From: Halomonas sp. ML-15
Lineage (GTDB): Bacteria; Pseudomonadota; Gammaproteobacteria; Pseudomonadales; Halomonadaceae
Assembly (NCBI RefSeq): GCF_014779595.1
Contig: NZ_JACXZT010000003.1
Span: 186,001 to 250,000, forward strand
Length of the DNA stretch: 64,000 nucleotides
Direction: 5' to 3'
Shown here: in pieces, positions 53,558 to 64,000 of the stretch
Numbering within the stretch: position 1 is the stretch's first letter
Layout of the letters: each line of letters opens with the position of its first letter
Program-made: the position numbers and the translations under genes
The notes under the pieces: model-generated
The model's database searches: none
What the model was told of the DNA's origin: nothing
The model's input: only the letters and a program-made list of their open reading frames with translations

Positions 53558-54739
53558 ATGAGCCAGATTACCCCGATCACCTGGGAAGACCCGTTTCGCC
53601 TCGTCGACCAGCTCAGCGAAGACGAGCGGATGGTCTATCAGACCGCCCACGACTATTGCCAGGAGAAGCTGCTGCCGCGAGTGCTGGAAGCCAACCGCCA
53701 CGAGCACTTCGACCGCGAGATCATGAACGAGATGGGCGAGCTGGGGCTGCTCGGCGCTACCATGGATGGCTACGGCGGCGCCGGCCTCAACTACGTCAGC
53801 TACGGCCTGATCGCCCGAGAGGTGGAGCGGGTCGACTCCGGCTACCGCAGCGCCATGAGCGTGCAGTCGAGCCTGGTGATGTACCCCATCCACGCCTTTG
53901 GCAGCGACGCCCAGCGCGACAAGTATCTGCCCAAGCTTGCCAGTGGCGAGTGGGTAGGGTGCTTCGGCCTCACAGAGCCGGACCACGGCTCGGATCCCAA
54001 CGGCATGAGCACCCGCGCCACCAAGATCGACGGCGGCTACAAGCTCAACGGTACCAAGAGCTGGATTACCAACTCCCCCATCGCCGACGTCTTCGTGGTG
54101 TGGGCCAAGGATGATGAAGGCGACCTGCGCGGCTTTATCCTCGAGAAGGGCATGGCAGGCCTCTCGGCGCCCAAGATCGAGGGCAAGTTCAGCCTGCGCG
54201 CTTCGATCACGGGGCAGATCGCCATGCAGGACGTGGAGGTCTCAGAAGAGCAGATGCTACCTGGCGTCAAGGGCCTCAAGGGGCCGTTTTCATGCCTCAA
54301 CCGCGCCCGTTACGGTATCGCCTGGGGCACCATGGGGGCCGCCGAGGCGTGCTGGCATGCGGCGCGACAGTATACCCTGGATCGCAAGCAGTTCGGCCGC
54401 CCGCTGGCCGCCAATCAGCTGATCCAGAAGAAACTCGCCGATATGCAGACCGAAATCGCGCTGGGGCTGCAGGCGGCGCTGCGCGTCGGCCGCATGATCG
54501 ACGACGACCAGCTGGTGCCCGAAGCGATTTCGCTGATCAAGCGCAACAACTGCGGTAAGGCGCTGGATATCGCGCGGGTGGCGCGGGACATGCACGGCGG
54601 CAACGGCATCTCTGACGAGTACCACGTGATTCGCCATGTGATGAATCTCGAGGCGGTCAACACCTACGAAGGCACCCACGATATTCACGCGCTGATTCTG
54701 GGCCGTGCCCAGACCGGTATCCAGGCCTTTTCCAACTGA
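53558..54739 (+). CDS. gcdH: glutaryl-CoA dehydrogenase
   Basis: A 393-residue acyl-CoA dehydrogenase. GCDH-type segments are [68 protein letters not shown] and [17 protein letters not shown], the last with the catalytic Glu. It oxidises and decarboxylates glutaryl-CoA to crotonyl-CoA in lysine/tryptophan breakdown. A family III CoA-transferase gene follows after a repeat-bearing gap. Confidence 0.93.
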   Translation: MSQITPITWEDPFRLVDQLSEDERMVYQTAHDYCQEKLLPRVLEANRHEHFDREIMNEMGELGLLGATMDGYGGAGLNYVSYGLIAREVERVDSGYRSAMSVQSSLVMYPIHAFGSDAQRDKYLPKLASGEWVGCFGLTEPDHGSDPNGMSTRATKIDGGYKLNGTKSWITNSPIADVFVVWAKDDEGDLRGFILEKGMAGLSAPKIEGKFSLRASITGQIAMQDVEVSEEQMLPGVKGLKGPFSCLNRARYGIAWGTMGAAEACWHAARQYTLDRKQFGRPLAANQLIQKKLADMQTEIALGLQAALRVGRMIDDDQLVPEAISLIKRNNCGKALDIARVARDMHGGNGISDEYHVIRHVMNLEAVNTYEGTHDIHALILGRAQTGIQAFSN

Positions 54740-54768
54740 TCTGTTTACATACAGCCCGCCGACGATAA

Positions 54769-54884
54769 CGAGGGGCGCCAGGAATAAGCTGAAGGGGAGG
54801 TTACGATGCCATGGATGGCATCGGTAGCGCCCAGGGATGGTTTATAGCGCCTCCCCGCAAGCTTGTTGCTGGATCAGCCCCGAG
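54769..54884 (+). repeat. covarying intergenic structured repeat, copy 2
   Basis: About 115 bases between gcdH and the CoA-transferase gene. Stems are P1 AAGCT/AGCTT, P2 GGGGAGG/CCTCCCC, P3 CGATGCC/GGCATCG and outer GGGGC/GCCCC. The 18-base GGTAGCGCCCAGGGATGG segment is identical to copy 1. It lies on the transcript between two probably co-regulated genes. Confidence 0.85.
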
Positions 54885-54901
54885 TGTATAAGGAGCTCCC
54901 G

Positions 54902-56107
54902 ATGAGCGGACCGCTTGAGGGACGCCTGGTACTCGATATGTCCCGCGTGCTGGCCGGCCCCTGGGCCGGCCAGCTGCTGGCCGATCTGGGGGCCCAGGTG
55001 ATCAAGATCGAACGTCCCGGCAGCGGCGATGACACCCGCAGCTGGGGGCCGCCATGGCTGGAGGACGCCGCCGGCGATCCGCTGGAGGCAGCCTACTTCC
55101 TGTGCGCCAACCGCGGCAAGCAGTCGCTGGCGGTAGATATTACCCGCCCCGAGGGCCAGGCGCTGGTGCGCGAGCTGGCCTCCCGCGCCGATATCCTGCT
55201 GGAAAATTTCAAGGTCGGTGGCCTCAAGAAGTATGGTCTCGATTACGCCAGCTTGAACGAGCTCAACCCCGGGCTGATCGGCTGCTCGATCACCGGCTTT
55301 GGCCAGGATGGGCCCTATGCTCACCGCGCCGGCTACGATTTCATGATTCAAGCCATGGGCGGTCTGATGAGCGTTACCGGCGACCCCGATCAGCTGCCGA
55401 TGAAGACCGGTGTGGCGATCACCGACGTGATGACCGGCCTGTATGCCTGTGTCGGTGTGCTGGCGGCCCTCGACGAGCGTACCCGCACCGGGCGCGGCCG
55501 CCACGTCGACGTGGCGCTGCTCGACGTGCAGGTGGCGACCCTGGCCAACCAGGCGCTCAATACCCTAGTTTCGGGGCGCGATCCCCAGCGCCACGGCAAC
55601 GCTCACCCCAATATCGTGCCCTATCAGGCCTTTGCCTGCGCCGATGGCTATCTGGTGCTGACGGTAGGCAACGATAGCCAGTTCGCGCGTTTCGCCACCC
55701 TGTTGGGCCACCCCGAGTGGGCCAGCGACCCGAGCTATGCCACCAACGGTGCACGGGTCGCCCATCGCGAGACGCTGGTGCCGCTGATAGAGGCCTGCCT
55801 GGCGACGCGCTCACGGGACGCCTGGCTTGCCGACTTCGAACGCCACGGCATTCCCGCCGGGCCGATCAATACCATCTCCGAGGCGCTGCACGACCCCCAG
55901 GTACTGCACCGTGGCATGGTGACCACCCTTGAGCGGGACGGCAACGCCGTGCCCCAGATAGGCAGTCCGCTGCGCTTCGACGGCGACAGCCAGACCAGCC
56001 GGCGCGCTCCACCTGGGCTCGGCCAGGACAGCGACAGCGTGCTCGGCAAGATGGGGCTCAACGCCGAGCAGATCGACACGCTGCGTCAGCAGGGCATCAT
56101 TGCCTAG
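54902..56107 (+). CDS. family III CoA-transferase (glutarate/succinate type)
   Basis: A 401-residue CaiB/BaiF CoA-transferase. The N-terminal [39 protein letters not shown] is typical; [27 protein letters not shown] carries the catalytic Asp region. Next to gcdH it probably activates glutarate from succinyl-CoA, like the succinate-hydroxymethylglutarate/glutarate group (inference). The ATG has AAGGAG seven bases ahead. It is convergent with ppsR, overlapping by four bases. Confidence 0.88.
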   Translation: MSGPLEGRLVLDMSRVLAGPWAGQLLADLGAQVIKIERPGSGDDTRSWGPPWLEDAAGDPLEAAYFLCANRGKQSLAVDITRPEGQALVRELASRADILLENFKVGGLKKYGLDYASLNELNPGLIGCSITGFGQDGPYAHRAGYDFMIQAMGGLMSVTGDPDQLPMKTGVAITDVMTGLYACVGVLAALDERTRTGRGRHVDVALLDVQVATLANQALNTLVSGRDPQRHGNAHPNIVPYQAFACADGYLVLTVGNDSQFARFATLLGHPEWASDPSYATNGARVAHRETLVPLIEACLATRSRDAWLADFERHGIPAGPINTISEALHDPQVLHRGMVTTLERDGNAVPQIGSPLRFDGDSQTSRRAPPGLGQDSDSVLGKMGLNAEQIDTLRQQGIIA

Positions 56108-56937
56108 CGCGGCGAGAAGCGCCGGCTGAGGCCGGTATCGGCGATCATCCGCGTCGAGATCTCCTCGATGGAGAAGCGCGTGGTATCGATAAAGGGGATA
56201 TGCATCTGGCGAAACAGCCCCTCGGCTTGTTGGACCTCCTGCATGCACTGGTCCATCGAGCAGTAGCGGCTGTTGGGGCGCCGTTCGCTGCGTATTGCCG
56301 CCAGCCGGCGGGCGTCGATGGTCAGCCCGAACAGCTTGTGGCGGAACGGTGCCAGGGCCGGTGGCAGCTTGAGGCTGCCGTCCTCGTCGAGATCGTCGTC
56401 GGTGAGCGGGTAGTTGGCGGCCCGAATGCCGAACTGCAGGGCCAGGTAGAGCGAAGTGGGTGTCTTGCCGCAGCGTGACACCCCGACCAGGATAATATCG
56501 GCCTTGTCGTACTGGTGGGTACGCGCTCCGTCATCGTTGTCGAGGGCGAAGTGCACCGAATCGATGCGATTCATATAGGCATCGTCGCGGCCGATGGAGT
56601 GGGTGCTGCCGACGCTGTAGGTCGAGCGCGTGGCCAGCTCCTTCTCCAGCGGCTTCAGAAAGGTCGAGAAGATATCGACCTTGAAGCCGCTGGCCTGGCT
56701 GATCACATCGCGGATGGCGGCATCGACGATGGTATCGATAATGATCGGCTGGGCGCCGTCGCGCACCGCGGTGGCATTGATCACCTCGACCAGCGCCTGG
56801 GCCTTGTCGACGCTGTCGATGTAGGGCTTGGTGAGCATGCGGATTTCGACGCTCTCGAACTGGGCAAGAAGGCTGCGCCCGAGGCTTTCGGCGGTGATGC
56901 CGGTGCCGTCGGAGATGAAAAATGCGGTGCGGGTCAT
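56104..56937 (-). CDS. ppsR: PEP synthase regulatory protein (kinase/pyrophosphorylase)
   Basis: A 277-residue bifunctional regulator that phosphorylates PEP synthase on Thr with ADP and reverses this with phosphate. Signatures are the N-terminal [24 protein letters not shown] and the P-loop [17 protein letters not shown]. It is divergent from ppsA, the standard pairing. The open frame extends 61 codons up into the ppsA side, but [13 protein letters not shown] is the family N-terminus. Confidence 0.95.
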   Translation of the reverse strand: MTRTAFFISDGTGITAESLGRSLLAQFESVEIRMLTKPYIDSVDKAQALVEVINATAVRDGAQPIIIDTIVDAAIRDVISQASGFKVDIFSTFLKPLEKELATRSTYSVGSTHSIGRDDAYMNRIDSVHFALDNDDGARTHQYDKADIILVGVSRCGKTPTSLYLALQFGIRAANYPLTDDDLDEDGSLKLPPALAPFRHKLFGLTIDARRLAAIRSERRPNSRYCSMDQCMQEVQQAEGLFRQMHIPFIDTTRFSIEEISTRMIADTGLSRRFSPR

Positions 56938-57137
56938 GGCGGTCTCGTCTGGTCGCGGTGCAGCGATTACTACACAAAACCCCCCGTGTTGTAAAAATCC
57001 TCCAGTGACTTCGCTGTTAGACCAATGGCGAATACGACCATGGCTTGGTAGGGTGACGCACACTTTGCTAGCGGCAACGCCGCGCCTTGCGCCCATACCG
57101 CCACAAGCGGTATCCCGCACCTGAACAAGGGGGTCTC

Positions 57138-59510
57138 GTGGAAGAGTACATTCTGTGGTTTGACCAGCTGGGCATGAATGACGTCGAACGCGTCGGTGGC
57201 AAGAACGCCTCGCTGGGCGAGATGATCTCCAACCTGGCTGGGGCCGGCGTCAGCGTCCCCGGCGGCTTCGCCACCACCGCCCACGCCTACCGCGAGTTTC
57301 TCGCCCATGAAGGGCTCAATGAGCGCATCAACCAGGCGCTGGCGCGTCTCGATGTGGACGATGTCGCCGAGCTGGCGCGGGTCGGTGCCGAGATCCGTCA
57401 GTGGGTCATCGATACGCCGCTGCCGCCGGCCTTCGAAGCGTCACTGCGCGACGCCTACCAGCAGATGGAAGCCAAGCACCCGAGCCTCAAGGCCGCCGTG
57501 CGCAGCTCGGCCACCGCCGAGGATCTGCCGGATGCCTCTTTCGCCGGCCAGCAGGAGACCTTCCTCAATATCGAAGGCTTCGACAATATCAAGCGAGCGG
57601 TGCATGAGGTGTTTGCCTCGCTGTTCAACGACCGCGCCATCTCCTACCGCGTGCATCGCGGCTATGCCCACGAAAACGTTGCGCTCTCCGCCGGGGTGCA
57701 GAAGATGGTGCGCTCCGAGACCGGCGCCAGCGGCGTCATGTTTACCCTCGACACCGAGTCGGGCTTTCGCGACGCAGTATTCGTTACCGCCTCCTGGGGC
57801 CTCGGCGAGACGGTAGTGCAGGGCGCGGTCAATCCCGACGAATTCTACGTGCACAAGTCGACGCTGGCCGCTGGTCGGCCTGCGGTGCTGCGCCGCAATC
57901 TTGGCTCCAAGCTGATCAAGATGGTCTACACCGACGACACCAGCGCCGGCAAGTCGGTGGAGACCGTCGAGGTGCCGCTCGCCGACCGGGGTCGCTTCTG
58001 CCTCAGCGATGCCCAGGTCATGGACCTGGCGCGCCAGGCGGTGATCATCGAGCAGCACTATCAGCGCCCGATGGACATCGAGTGGGCGCTGGACGGTGAC
58101 GACGACAAGCTCTATATCGTCCAGGCGCGCCCCGAAACGGTGGTCTCTCAGCAGGAGGGCGGCAAGCTCGAGCGCTTCCAGCTCAAGGAGAAGGGGCGCA
58201 CCCTGGTCAGCGGCCGGGCCATCGGTCAGCGCATCGGGCAGGGTGCGGTCAAGGTGATTCTGACGCCGGATGAGATGGATAAGGTCAAGGATGGCGACGT
58301 GCTGGTCACCGACATGACCGATCCCGACTGGGAGCCGATCATGAAGCGCGCCTCGGCGATCGTCACCAACCGCGGCGGACGCACCTGTCATGCGGCGATC
58401 ATCGCCCGCGAACTCGGCATCCCGGCGGTGGTGGGCTGCGGTGACGCCACTGCGGTACTCAGTGATGGTCGCGAGGTCACGGTGTCTTGTGCCGAAGGTG
58501 ATACCGGCAACGTCTACGAAGGGCTGCTGGCCTTCGACCGCAAGGTCTCCAGCGTTGACGCCATGCCCGAGATCCCGTTCAAGATCATGATGAACGTCGG
58601 CAACCCGGATCGCGCTTTCAGCTTCGCCAGCCTGCCCAATGCCGGCGTGGGCCTGGCGCGTCTGGAGTTCATCATCAACCGCATGATCGGCGTGCACCCC
58701 AAGGCGCTGCTCGATTATGACCGGCTGCCCCTCGACCTGCAGCAGAGCATCGACCTGCGTACCGCCGGCTATGCCGATCCGGTGAGCTTCTACGTCGACA
58801 AGCTGGTGGAGGGCATCTCGACGCTGGCCGCGGCCTTCTATCCCCAGCGGGTCATCGTGCGTCTGTCGGACTTCAAGTCCAATGAGTACGAGAACCTGAT
58901 CGGTGGCAAGCTCTACGAGCCCGGTGAAGAGAATCCGATGCTCGGCTTCCGCGGCGCCTCGCGCTATATCTCCGAGGTGTTCCGGCCGTGCTTCGAGCTC
59001 GAGTGCCAGGCGCTCAAGCGCGTGCGTGACGAGATGGGCCTCGACAACGTCGAAATCATGGTGCCCTTCGTGCGCACCCCGGATGAGGGCAAGGCGGTAG
59101 TCGACCTGTTGGCCGCCAACGGCCTGAAACGCGGCGACAGGGGCCTGCAGGTGATCATGATGTGCGAGCTGCCGGCCAACGCGCTGCTCGCCGACGAGTT
59201 CCTGGAGCACTTCGACGGTTTCTCCATCGGCTCCAACGACCTCACCCAGCTGACCCTGGGGCTGGATCGCGACTCGGGTATCGTCGCCCACCTGTTCGAC
59301 GAGCGGAATCCGGCGGTCAAGAAGTTGCTGGCGATGGCCATTCAGGCCTGCAAGGCCCAGGGCAAGTACGTCGGCATCTGCGGCCAGGGCCCGTCGGATT
59401 ATCCCGAGCTGGCCAAGTGGCTGATGGAGCAGGGCATCGACTCGGTGTCGCTCAACCCGGACGCGGTGCTCGAGACCTGGTTTATGCTGGCCGGCGAAAC
59501 GCTGGGATAG
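57138..59510 (+). CDS. ppsA: phosphoenolpyruvate synthase
   Basis: A 790-residue enzyme making PEP, AMP and phosphate from pyruvate and ATP for gluconeogenesis. The N-terminal [10 protein letters not shown] starts the ATP-grasp domain; [21 protein letters not shown] holds the phospho-His; the C-terminal [17 protein letters not shown] and [10 protein letters not shown] complete the PEP domain. E. coli PpsA is 792 residues. The start used is GTG with AAGGGGG ahead ([21 protein letters not shown]); an ATG 17 codons earlier is less likely. Confidence 0.96.
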   Translation: MEEYILWFDQLGMNDVERVGGKNASLGEMISNLAGAGVSVPGGFATTAHAYREFLAHEGLNERINQALARLDVDDVAELARVGAEIRQWVIDTPLPPAFEASLRDAYQQMEAKHPSLKAAVRSSATAEDLPDASFAGQQETFLNIEGFDNIKRAVHEVFASLFNDRAISYRVHRGYAHENVALSAGVQKMVRSETGASGVMFTLDTESGFRDAVFVTASWGLGETVVQGAVNPDEFYVHKSTLAAGRPAVLRRNLGSKLIKMVYTDDTSAGKSVETVEVPLADRGRFCLSDAQVMDLARQAVIIEQHYQRPMDIEWALDGDDDKLYIVQARPETVVSQQEGGKLERFQLKEKGRTLVSGRAIGQRIGQGAVKVILTPDEMDKVKDGDVLVTDMTDPDWEPIMKRASAIVTNRGGRTCHAAIIARELGIPAVVGCGDATAVLSDGREVTVSCAEGDTGNVYEGLLAFDRKVSSVDAMPEIPFKIMMNVGNPDRAFSFASLPNAGVGLARLEFIINRMIGVHPKALLDYDRLPLDLQQSIDLRTAGYADPVSFYVDKLVEGISTLAAAFYPQRVIVRLSDFKSNEYENLIGGKLYEPGEENPMLGFRGASRYISEVFRPCFELECQALKRVRDEMGLDNVEIMVPFVRTPDEGKAVVDLLAANGLKRGDRGLQVIMMCELPANALLADEFLEHFDGFSIGSNDLTQLTLGLDRDSGIVAHLFDERNPAVKKLLAMAIQACKAQGKYVGICGQGPSDYPELAKWLMEQGIDSVSLNPDAVLETWFMLAGETLG

Positions 59511-59587
59511 CAGCCTAGTTGACCGGGCACACCACCGTCTTTGCTATTAGCGAGGGGCCTAAGAGGTCAGTGCTCAGGGGCATCAGT

Positions 59588-59672
59588 GATAGGCCTACGA
59601 GGGGGCGCTGTGAACCCATCCCTGGGCGCTACCTTGCGCCATCCATGGCGCAAACCCCCTCTTCGACCTATC
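59588..59672 (-). repeat. covarying intergenic structured repeat, copy 3
   Basis: About 85 bases on the minus strand in the gap between ppsA and ggt. Read on that strand, stems are P1 GATAGG/CCTATC, P2 GAGGGGG/CCCCCTC and P3 TTGCGCC/GGCGCAA, with GGTAGCGCCCAGGGATGG unchanged. It is inverted relative to copies 1 and 2. Confidence 0.85.
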
Positions 59673-59779
59673 CCTGACGCTTATGCTAGCAAGTGCCCGC
59701 TCGGCGACCCCATCGAGCGGGCGCTTTTCGTCTATGCTGTCAGTCTCTCCCACAATGTTAACGACAAGGAGCCTGTCGC

Positions 59780-61603
59780 ATGCCCCTCTCTCCCGTTCGC
59801 TTCCGCCGCCGCCTGCTGCCTTGGGCTGTGGCCGTCATGCTTGGGGTACCGTTCGCGGCCCAGGCCGAGGTGCCCTTCGACTACGATATCCCGGCGATCG
59901 CCCCGGAAGTCAGCTCCGGCAGCGAAGAGAAGCCCGGCTGGGCCACCGAGCGCTTTGCCGTGGCCGCCGCCAATCCGCTCGCCACCGACGCCGGCTACCA
60001 GGTGCTCAAGGCCGGCGGCAGCGCGGTCGACGCGGCGATTGCGGTGCAGATGGTGCTGACCCTGGTCGAGCCGCAGTCCAGCGGGATTGGCGGTGGGGCC
60101 TTCCTGGTGCACTACAACGGCGAGGCGGTACAGGCCTACGACGGCCGCGAGACGGCCCCAGGCGATGTCGACGGTGAGCTGTTTCTGGATGAGGATGGCG
60201 AACCGCTGGCCTTCATGGACGCCGCTGCCAGTGGCCTCTCGGTGGGGGCGCCGGGCACGGTGCGCATGCTCCAGCTGGCCCACGAGCGCCACGGTGAGCT
60301 GCCCTGGGCGGCGCTGTTCGAGCCGGCCATTGCGCTGGCTGAGCAGGGCTTTGCGGTAAGTCCGCGGCTGCACACCAGCCTGGCCGGCGAAGAGCGGCTG
60401 CGCGATGACCCGCTGGCGGGGCCGTTCTACTACCCGGATGGTGAGCCGCTGGCGGAGGGACACGAGCTCAAGAATCCGGCCTTGGCCGCGATTCTTCGCG
60501 AGATTGCCGAACACGGCAGCAAGGCGTTGCATACCGGCAGCATCGCCGAGGACCTGGTGTCCCGCGTTCAGGGGCACGCCGAGCGGCCCGGCACGCTGAG
60601 CCTCGAGGATCTGGCCAGCTACTCGGCCAAGACGCGCACGCCGCTGTGTAACGAATGGCAAGCCTATCGAGTCTGTGGGTTTCCTCCGCCCTCGTCTGGG
60701 CATCTGACCATCATGCAGATCCTCGGGGTGCTCGAACACCTGCCTGAGCTGGAGGCGCCGCTCGACGAGGATCGCCCCAGCGTCGATTGGCTGCATCAGT
60801 TCCTCGAGGCGTCGCGGCTTGCCTTCGCCGATCGCGGCAAGTATATCGCCGACCCCGACTTCGTCGAGGCCCCGGGCAACGACTGGAACAGCATGCTCGA
60901 CCCTCACTATCTCTCCGGGCGCGCTGCGCTGCTCGGCGAGGAGAGCCTGGGCAGCGACGGTGCCGAGCCGGGGGAGCCGGGCGAACTGAGCACTGCCTGG
61001 GCAGTGCAGCCCGATCAGCCGGAGTATGGCACCAGCCATATCAGCATCATTGACGAGCACGGCAACGCCCTGGCGATGACCACCACCATTGAAGCGGCCT
61101 TCGGCTCGCGGATCATGGCCGATGGTGGTACTGGCCTGCCCGGCGGCTATTTGCTCAACAATGAGCTCACCGACTTCTCCTTCACCCCGGAGGACGCCGA
61201 CGGCAACCCCATCGCCAATCGCGTCGAGGCGCGCAAGCGGCCGCGTTCGAGCATGAGCCCGACGCTGGTATTCGACCGCGACAGCGATGCGCTGGTGGCC
61301 AGCCTCGGCTCGCCAGGCGGCGCGGCGATCATCCACTACACCGCCAAGGCGCTGGTGGCGATGCTGGACTGGGGGCTGGACGCCCAGCAGGCCCTCAACT
61401 TGCCCCATGCCATCACCCTGGGCGGACCGGTGTTCCTCGAGGAGGGCGCTTTCCCGGCCGAGGTGATTGATGGCCTAAACCAGCGTGGCCACGATGCCAG
61501 CGAGCGGGAACTGGTAAGCGGCCTGCAGGCCCTGCAGGTGGTCGATGAGGGGTTATTCGGCGGCGCCGACCCGCGTCGGGAAGGGGTGGTAATGGGCGAG
61601 TAA
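59780..61603 (+). CDS. ggt: gamma-glutamyltransferase
   Basis: A 607-residue periplasmic enzyme with a Sec-type signal (LLPWAVAVMLGVPFAAQAE, cut near residue 32). It transfers gamma-glutamyl groups or hydrolyses glutathione, after self-cleavage at a Thr. The cleavage region is YGTSHISIIDEHGNALAMTTTIE, where the Thr ahead of SHIS is the expected nucleophile; LPGGYLLNNELTDFSF and LGSPGGAAIIHY follow. Length is typical. Confidence 0.92.
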   Translation: MPLSPVRFRRRLLPWAVAVMLGVPFAAQAEVPFDYDIPAIAPEVSSGSEEKPGWATERFAVAAANPLATDAGYQVLKAGGSAVDAAIAVQMVLTLVEPQSSGIGGGAFLVHYNGEAVQAYDGRETAPGDVDGELFLDEDGEPLAFMDAAASGLSVGAPGTVRMLQLAHERHGELPWAALFEPAIALAEQGFAVSPRLHTSLAGEERLRDDPLAGPFYYPDGEPLAEGHELKNPALAAILREIAEHGSKALHTGSIAEDLVSRVQGHAERPGTLSLEDLASYSAKTRTPLCNEWQAYRVCGFPPPSSGHLTIMQILGVLEHLPELEAPLDEDRPSVDWLHQFLEASRLAFADRGKYIADPDFVEAPGNDWNSMLDPHYLSGRAALLGEESLGSDGAEPGEPGELSTAWAVQPDQPEYGTSHISIIDEHGNALAMTTTIEAAFGSRIMADGGTGLPGGYLLNNELTDFSFTPEDADGNPIANRVEARKRPRSSMSPTLVFDRDSDALVASLGSPGGAAIIHYTAKALVAMLDWGLDAQQALNLPHAITLGGPVFLEEGAFPAEVIDGLNQRGHDASERELVSGLQALQVVDEGLFGGADPRREGVVMGE

Positions 61604-61655
61604 CGCCCAGCGGGTGGCGCCCTGCGTCCAGCCTTGCGCGCGGCGCTCGGCGCTA

Positions 61656-63533
61656 TCAGCCCCTCAGCCAGTTCCTCAGCTTGACCAGCAGCAGCGCACC
61701 ATCGCTGAGTTCGCGGCGGTCGTGAAGCAGCTCGGCGAGCAGGTCGGGGCGGTCGGTAATGATATTGTCGACTCCCATATCGATCAGCTGCGACATCCGT
61801 GCGCGGTCGTTGACCGTCCAGGTATGCAACTCATAGCCGTAGTAGCGTGCGGCGCGGATCTCACCGTCGCTGACCCGGTTGTGGCGTAGTCCGAGGGCGT
61901 CGAAGCTGCTGCGATCCAGCGTGCCCGGCAGTACGAACTGTGCCAGCAGGGTGGTGCGCACCTGGGGTTCACGGGTCTTGATCTCGCGCACCAGTGACGG
62001 TGACATGGTCGCCATCAGCACGTCGTCATGCACGTCTTCACTGCCGCAGCCCTCTGCCGGGATTTCGTCCTGCTCGCGACAGCGCTCGCGCGCCTGGTTC
62101 TCTCGGGCCAGGCTCTCGAACACGGCGTCGACCAGGTCCAGCTCGCGGCCGGGGTCGGGCTTGAGATCGATCATCAGTGGGCTCTGTACCCGGGTGCGTG
62201 CCAGGGCGTCGTCCAGCGACGGCATGCGCTCGCCGACAAAGGCGTCGCCGAACCAGCTGCCGACATCGAACTGCTGCAGCTCCTCCATGGTCAGGTCGCG
62301 CACGTTGCGTGGATCTCCGGTCAGGCGCTGCAGGCTGCGGTCGTGGTAGAGGATAACCTGGTCGTCAGCGGTGAGGCGGACGTCGATCTCGGTGAAGTCG
62401 GCGCCGTCCAGGATAGCCTGATCAATGGCGGCCATGGTGTTTTCCGGCGCAGCCATGGAGCTGCCGCGGTGGGCGGTGATCAGCACTTCGTCGCGCAGCT
62501 CGAAGCTGTTGACGATCAGCCACGCCTGGCTGATGGCGAAGGCGATGACCCCTAGCTCTACGGCCCAGGCCCAGCGGCCGGGGTGAGCATCGGCGGTGGG
62601 GCGCGGTGGGCGGGGTTCGCTGTGCACCAGGCGCAAGTAGAGGCACGCCGAGAGCAGGCTGTTGGCCGCGATACCGACGAAAGTCACCGCCAGGGTCAGC
62701 AGCACATAGCCGCTGAGATAGGCAAGCATGGCCGGTATCAGTACCGCATCGCGCTCCGGCAGCCACCACAGCATCGGCGTGAAGACGCGATCGAACAGTG
62801 CCGTAATCAAGAACGGCAGGGCCATGATGGCGAGCAACAGCAGTATCACCGCGGCGGCAATCGGCCGGCGTCGACCGCGGGTCAGGCGGTGGCTGCGTTT
62901 GAGGGCGCGCAGCGGGCTCAGCGCCTCTAGCACCACCAGAGGCAGGGCCAGGATCCAGCGGAAGTAGAGCGTGGCGGCGATGCTGCCCCAGATCATCACC
63001 AGGGGCAGGCTGACGGCCAGGAATTGCCACATGGCCGGCGGGCGCACTCGTTGTACGTAATAGGGGTCGAGGCCGCCGAGGAAGACGCCATACAGCCAAC
63101 TGATCGCCAGCACCGGCGGTAACACCAGCAGCAGGTGGCTGCCAACCTGTACCACCACCAGAGCGGCCAGCGCGGGTAGCCGGCGCAGGCTACCCCAGAA
63201 GGCCTCCCAGGCCAGACGATAGTGGTTATCGCGGGGGCGCACCGCGACCAGGATCATGCCAGCCTGCTGCAGGTAGAGTACCAGGAAGGTCAGGCCAATG
63301 GCGGCCAGCAGCCACAGCACGCCGCCTGGTGAGACCAGGATGTCGAGCAACTCGGCGTTGCTGATCACCGGACGACCGAACTGACTCAGCAGCGTGGTCA
63401 GGGTCCAGGCCACGGATGGCAGCAGGACGGCCGAAGCGAGGATAGTGAAGAACAGGTGGTAGGCTAGCAGAGGGCGAATATGCTCACGCAGTGAGCGCAG
63501 CACGTCACCGTATAGCTGGGACAGTGACAGCAT
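61656..63533 (-). CDS. membrane glycerophosphodiester phosphodiesterase
   Basis: A 625-residue two-part protein. Residues about 1-345 hold about eight membrane helices (the GDPD membrane-domain arrangement), and about 355-610 a GDPD TIM barrel with ITAHRGSSMAAPENTMAAI and DFTEIDVRLTADDQVILYHDRSLQRLTG (His and Glu/Asp metal and acid residues). It would hydrolyse glycerophosphodiesters at the membrane surface. The frame is open 20 codons further up, but MLSLSQLYGDVLRSLREHI matches the family start. Confidence 0.85.
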   Translation of the reverse strand: MLSLSQLYGDVLRSLREHIRPLLAYHLFFTILASAVLLPSVAWTLTTLLSQFGRPVISNAELLDILVSPGGVLWLLAAIGLTFLVLYLQQAGMILVAVRPRDNHYRLAWEAFWGSLRRLPALAALVVVQVGSHLLLVLPPVLAISWLYGVFLGGLDPYYVQRVRPPAMWQFLAVSLPLVMIWGSIAATLYFRWILALPLVVLEALSPLRALKRSHRLTRGRRRPIAAAVILLLLAIMALPFLITALFDRVFTPMLWWLPERDAVLIPAMLAYLSGYVLLTLAVTFVGIAANSLLSACLYLRLVHSEPRPPRPTADAHPGRWAWAVELGVIAFAISQAWLIVNSFELRDEVLITAHRGSSMAAPENTMAAIDQAILDGADFTEIDVRLTADDQVILYHDRSLQRLTGDPRNVRDLTMEELQQFDVGSWFGDAFVGERMPSLDDALARTRVQSPLMIDLKPDPGRELDLVDAVFESLARENQARERCREQDEIPAEGCGSEDVHDDVLMATMSPSLVREIKTREPQVRTTLLAQFVLPGTLDRSSFDALGLRHNRVSDGEIRAARYYGYELHTWTVNDRARMSQLIDMGVDNIITDRPDLLAELLHDRRELSDGALLLVKLRNWLRG

Positions 63534-63621
63534 GGCAATCCATATTGTTGAGCATCCTTTACCTAGCCTGTCATTGCGGCGCGCGCTTGGCAATCGCAGG
63601 AGGATGGCAGCTCACTAGGCG

Positions 63622-64000
63622 TCACGCCTCCAGTGGCAACCGCGCCTCGGCAATCACGATGCCGTTGTTGTCGGCGTACAGCCACTGGCCTGGGGCGATG
63701 CAGGCGCCTGCAAGCTGCACGCTGAGGTCGCGCTGCCCCTCGCCGTTGCGCTGGCTGCGCCGCGGGTGCACCCCCAGCGCCTGTACCCCCAGTTCCATTT
63801 CCGCCAGGACGTCGACGTCGCGCACACAGCCGTAGAGCACCACACCGGCCCAGCCGTTTTCGAGCGCCTGTTCGGCGAGGCGGTCGCCGAATAGTGCACA
63901 GCGGATCGAGCCGCCGGCATCGACTACCAGCACGGCGCCGTCACCGGGCTCGGCGACAGCCTGCATGAGCAGGGTATTGTCCTCGAAGCACTTGATGGTG
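63622..64000 (-). CDS. rraA: RNase E inhibitor RraA, 5' end beyond window
   Basis: The visible 126 codons include TIKCFEDN and the DGAVLVVDAGGSIRCALFGD, GWAGVVLYGCVRDVD and LYADNNGIVIAEARLPLEA blocks of RraA (about 161 residues in E. coli). RraA binds RNase E and lowers its activity. The first ATG inside the window would cut the fold, so the gene starts past the right edge. Its presence implies that RNase E also exists, beside the RNase J seen earlier. Confidence 0.9.
   Translation of the reverse strand, partial: TIKCFEDNTLLMQAVAEPGDGAVLVVDAGGSIRCALFGDRLAEQALENGWAGVVLYGCVRDVDVLAEMELGVQALGVHPRRSQRNGEGQRDLSVQLAGACIAPGQWLYADNNGIVIAEARLPLEA

Noticed and set aside
57441-59291. 616-codon open frame on the minus strand
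   Set aside because: It lies wholly within ppsA, has no ribosome site or recognisable domain, and is explained by the GC-rich third-position bias of the plus-strand gene.
59732-61408. 558-codon open frame on the minus strand
   Set aside because: It is antisense to ggt, which has a signal peptide and catalytic motifs; the minus frame has none.

Overview
The window is a gene-dense, GC-rich chromosomal segment from a gammaproteobacterium. Protein sequence styles, the lexA-psrA-nagZ neighbourhood shared with Pseudomonas, the PpsR/PpsA pair, a PuuR-like regulator and a purine/pyrimidine salvage block all point to Halomonadaceae (a Halomonas-like organism). That assignment is inference from remembered families, not a search. 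No phage, insertion sequence, integron, CRISPR array or rRNA operon is visible, and no gap between genes exceeds about 300 bases.

Layout. 1-5 kb: the N-terminus of a peptidoglycan transglycosylase, a membrane acyltransferase coupled to a class A beta-lactamase-like protein, a parvulin, a small DUF6494-type protein and a two-gene ABC-2 exporter. 5-8.4 kb: YejK, three small envelope/stress proteins (DUF1269-like, TerB-like, LapA-like) and a BrkB/YihY protein. 8.5-14.3 kb: a tight five-gene operon (CHASE3/PAS histidine kinase, receiver-only regulator, YaiO-type outer-membrane barrel, membrane HEAT-repeat protein, membrane GT2 glycosyltransferase) that looks like an uncharacterised exopolysaccharide synthesis and export system. 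14.3-17.5 kb: a class C-type serine hydrolase, a 24-residue membrane peptide, a DUF2459-like lipoprotein and an anchored coiled-coil protein. 17.6-23.4 kb: apbC, dcd, purMN, an AI-2E transporter, hda and a lipoprotein. 23.5-27.4 kb: fumC, glpR and glpK with GlpR operators. 27.5-31.1 kb: two identical tRNA-Val(GAC) genes, then a methionine uptake and repair operon (metNIQ plus free-methionine-(R)-sulfoxide reductase) preceded by a promoter, a SAM-II-type riboswitch and a terminator.

31.3-37.3 kb: ribE followed by a salvage block (purine permease, apt, gpt, ung, upp, uraA). 38.1-42.8 kb: a molybdenum cofactor operon (mobA, mobB, moeA, a moaC-moaD fusion, moaE, moaA). 43-48.5 kb: an H-NS-like AT-hook protein, RNase J, purU, a CbiM-like permease and a lexA-dinB SOS operon with two LexA boxes. 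48.7-51.8 kb: psrA, an L,D-transpeptidase, nagZ and a hypoxanthine phosphoribosyltransferase. 51.8-56.1 kb: a LiuR-like MerR regulator, a 3-hydroxyisobutyryl-CoA hydrolase-like protein, glutaryl-CoA dehydrogenase and a family III CoA-transferase (acyl-CoA and glutarate catabolism). 56.1-64 kb: ppsR and ppsA (divergent), gamma-glutamyltransferase, a membrane glycerophosphodiesterase and truncated rraA.

The most interesting signals are: (i) a three-copy intergenic repeat whose predicted stems covary between copies while an 18-base segment stays invariant; (ii) the five-gene sensor/HEAT/YaiO/GT2 operon; (iii) the SAM-II-like riboswitch with an inserted hairpin and a terminator ahead of metNIQ; and (iv) the moaC-moaD fusion.
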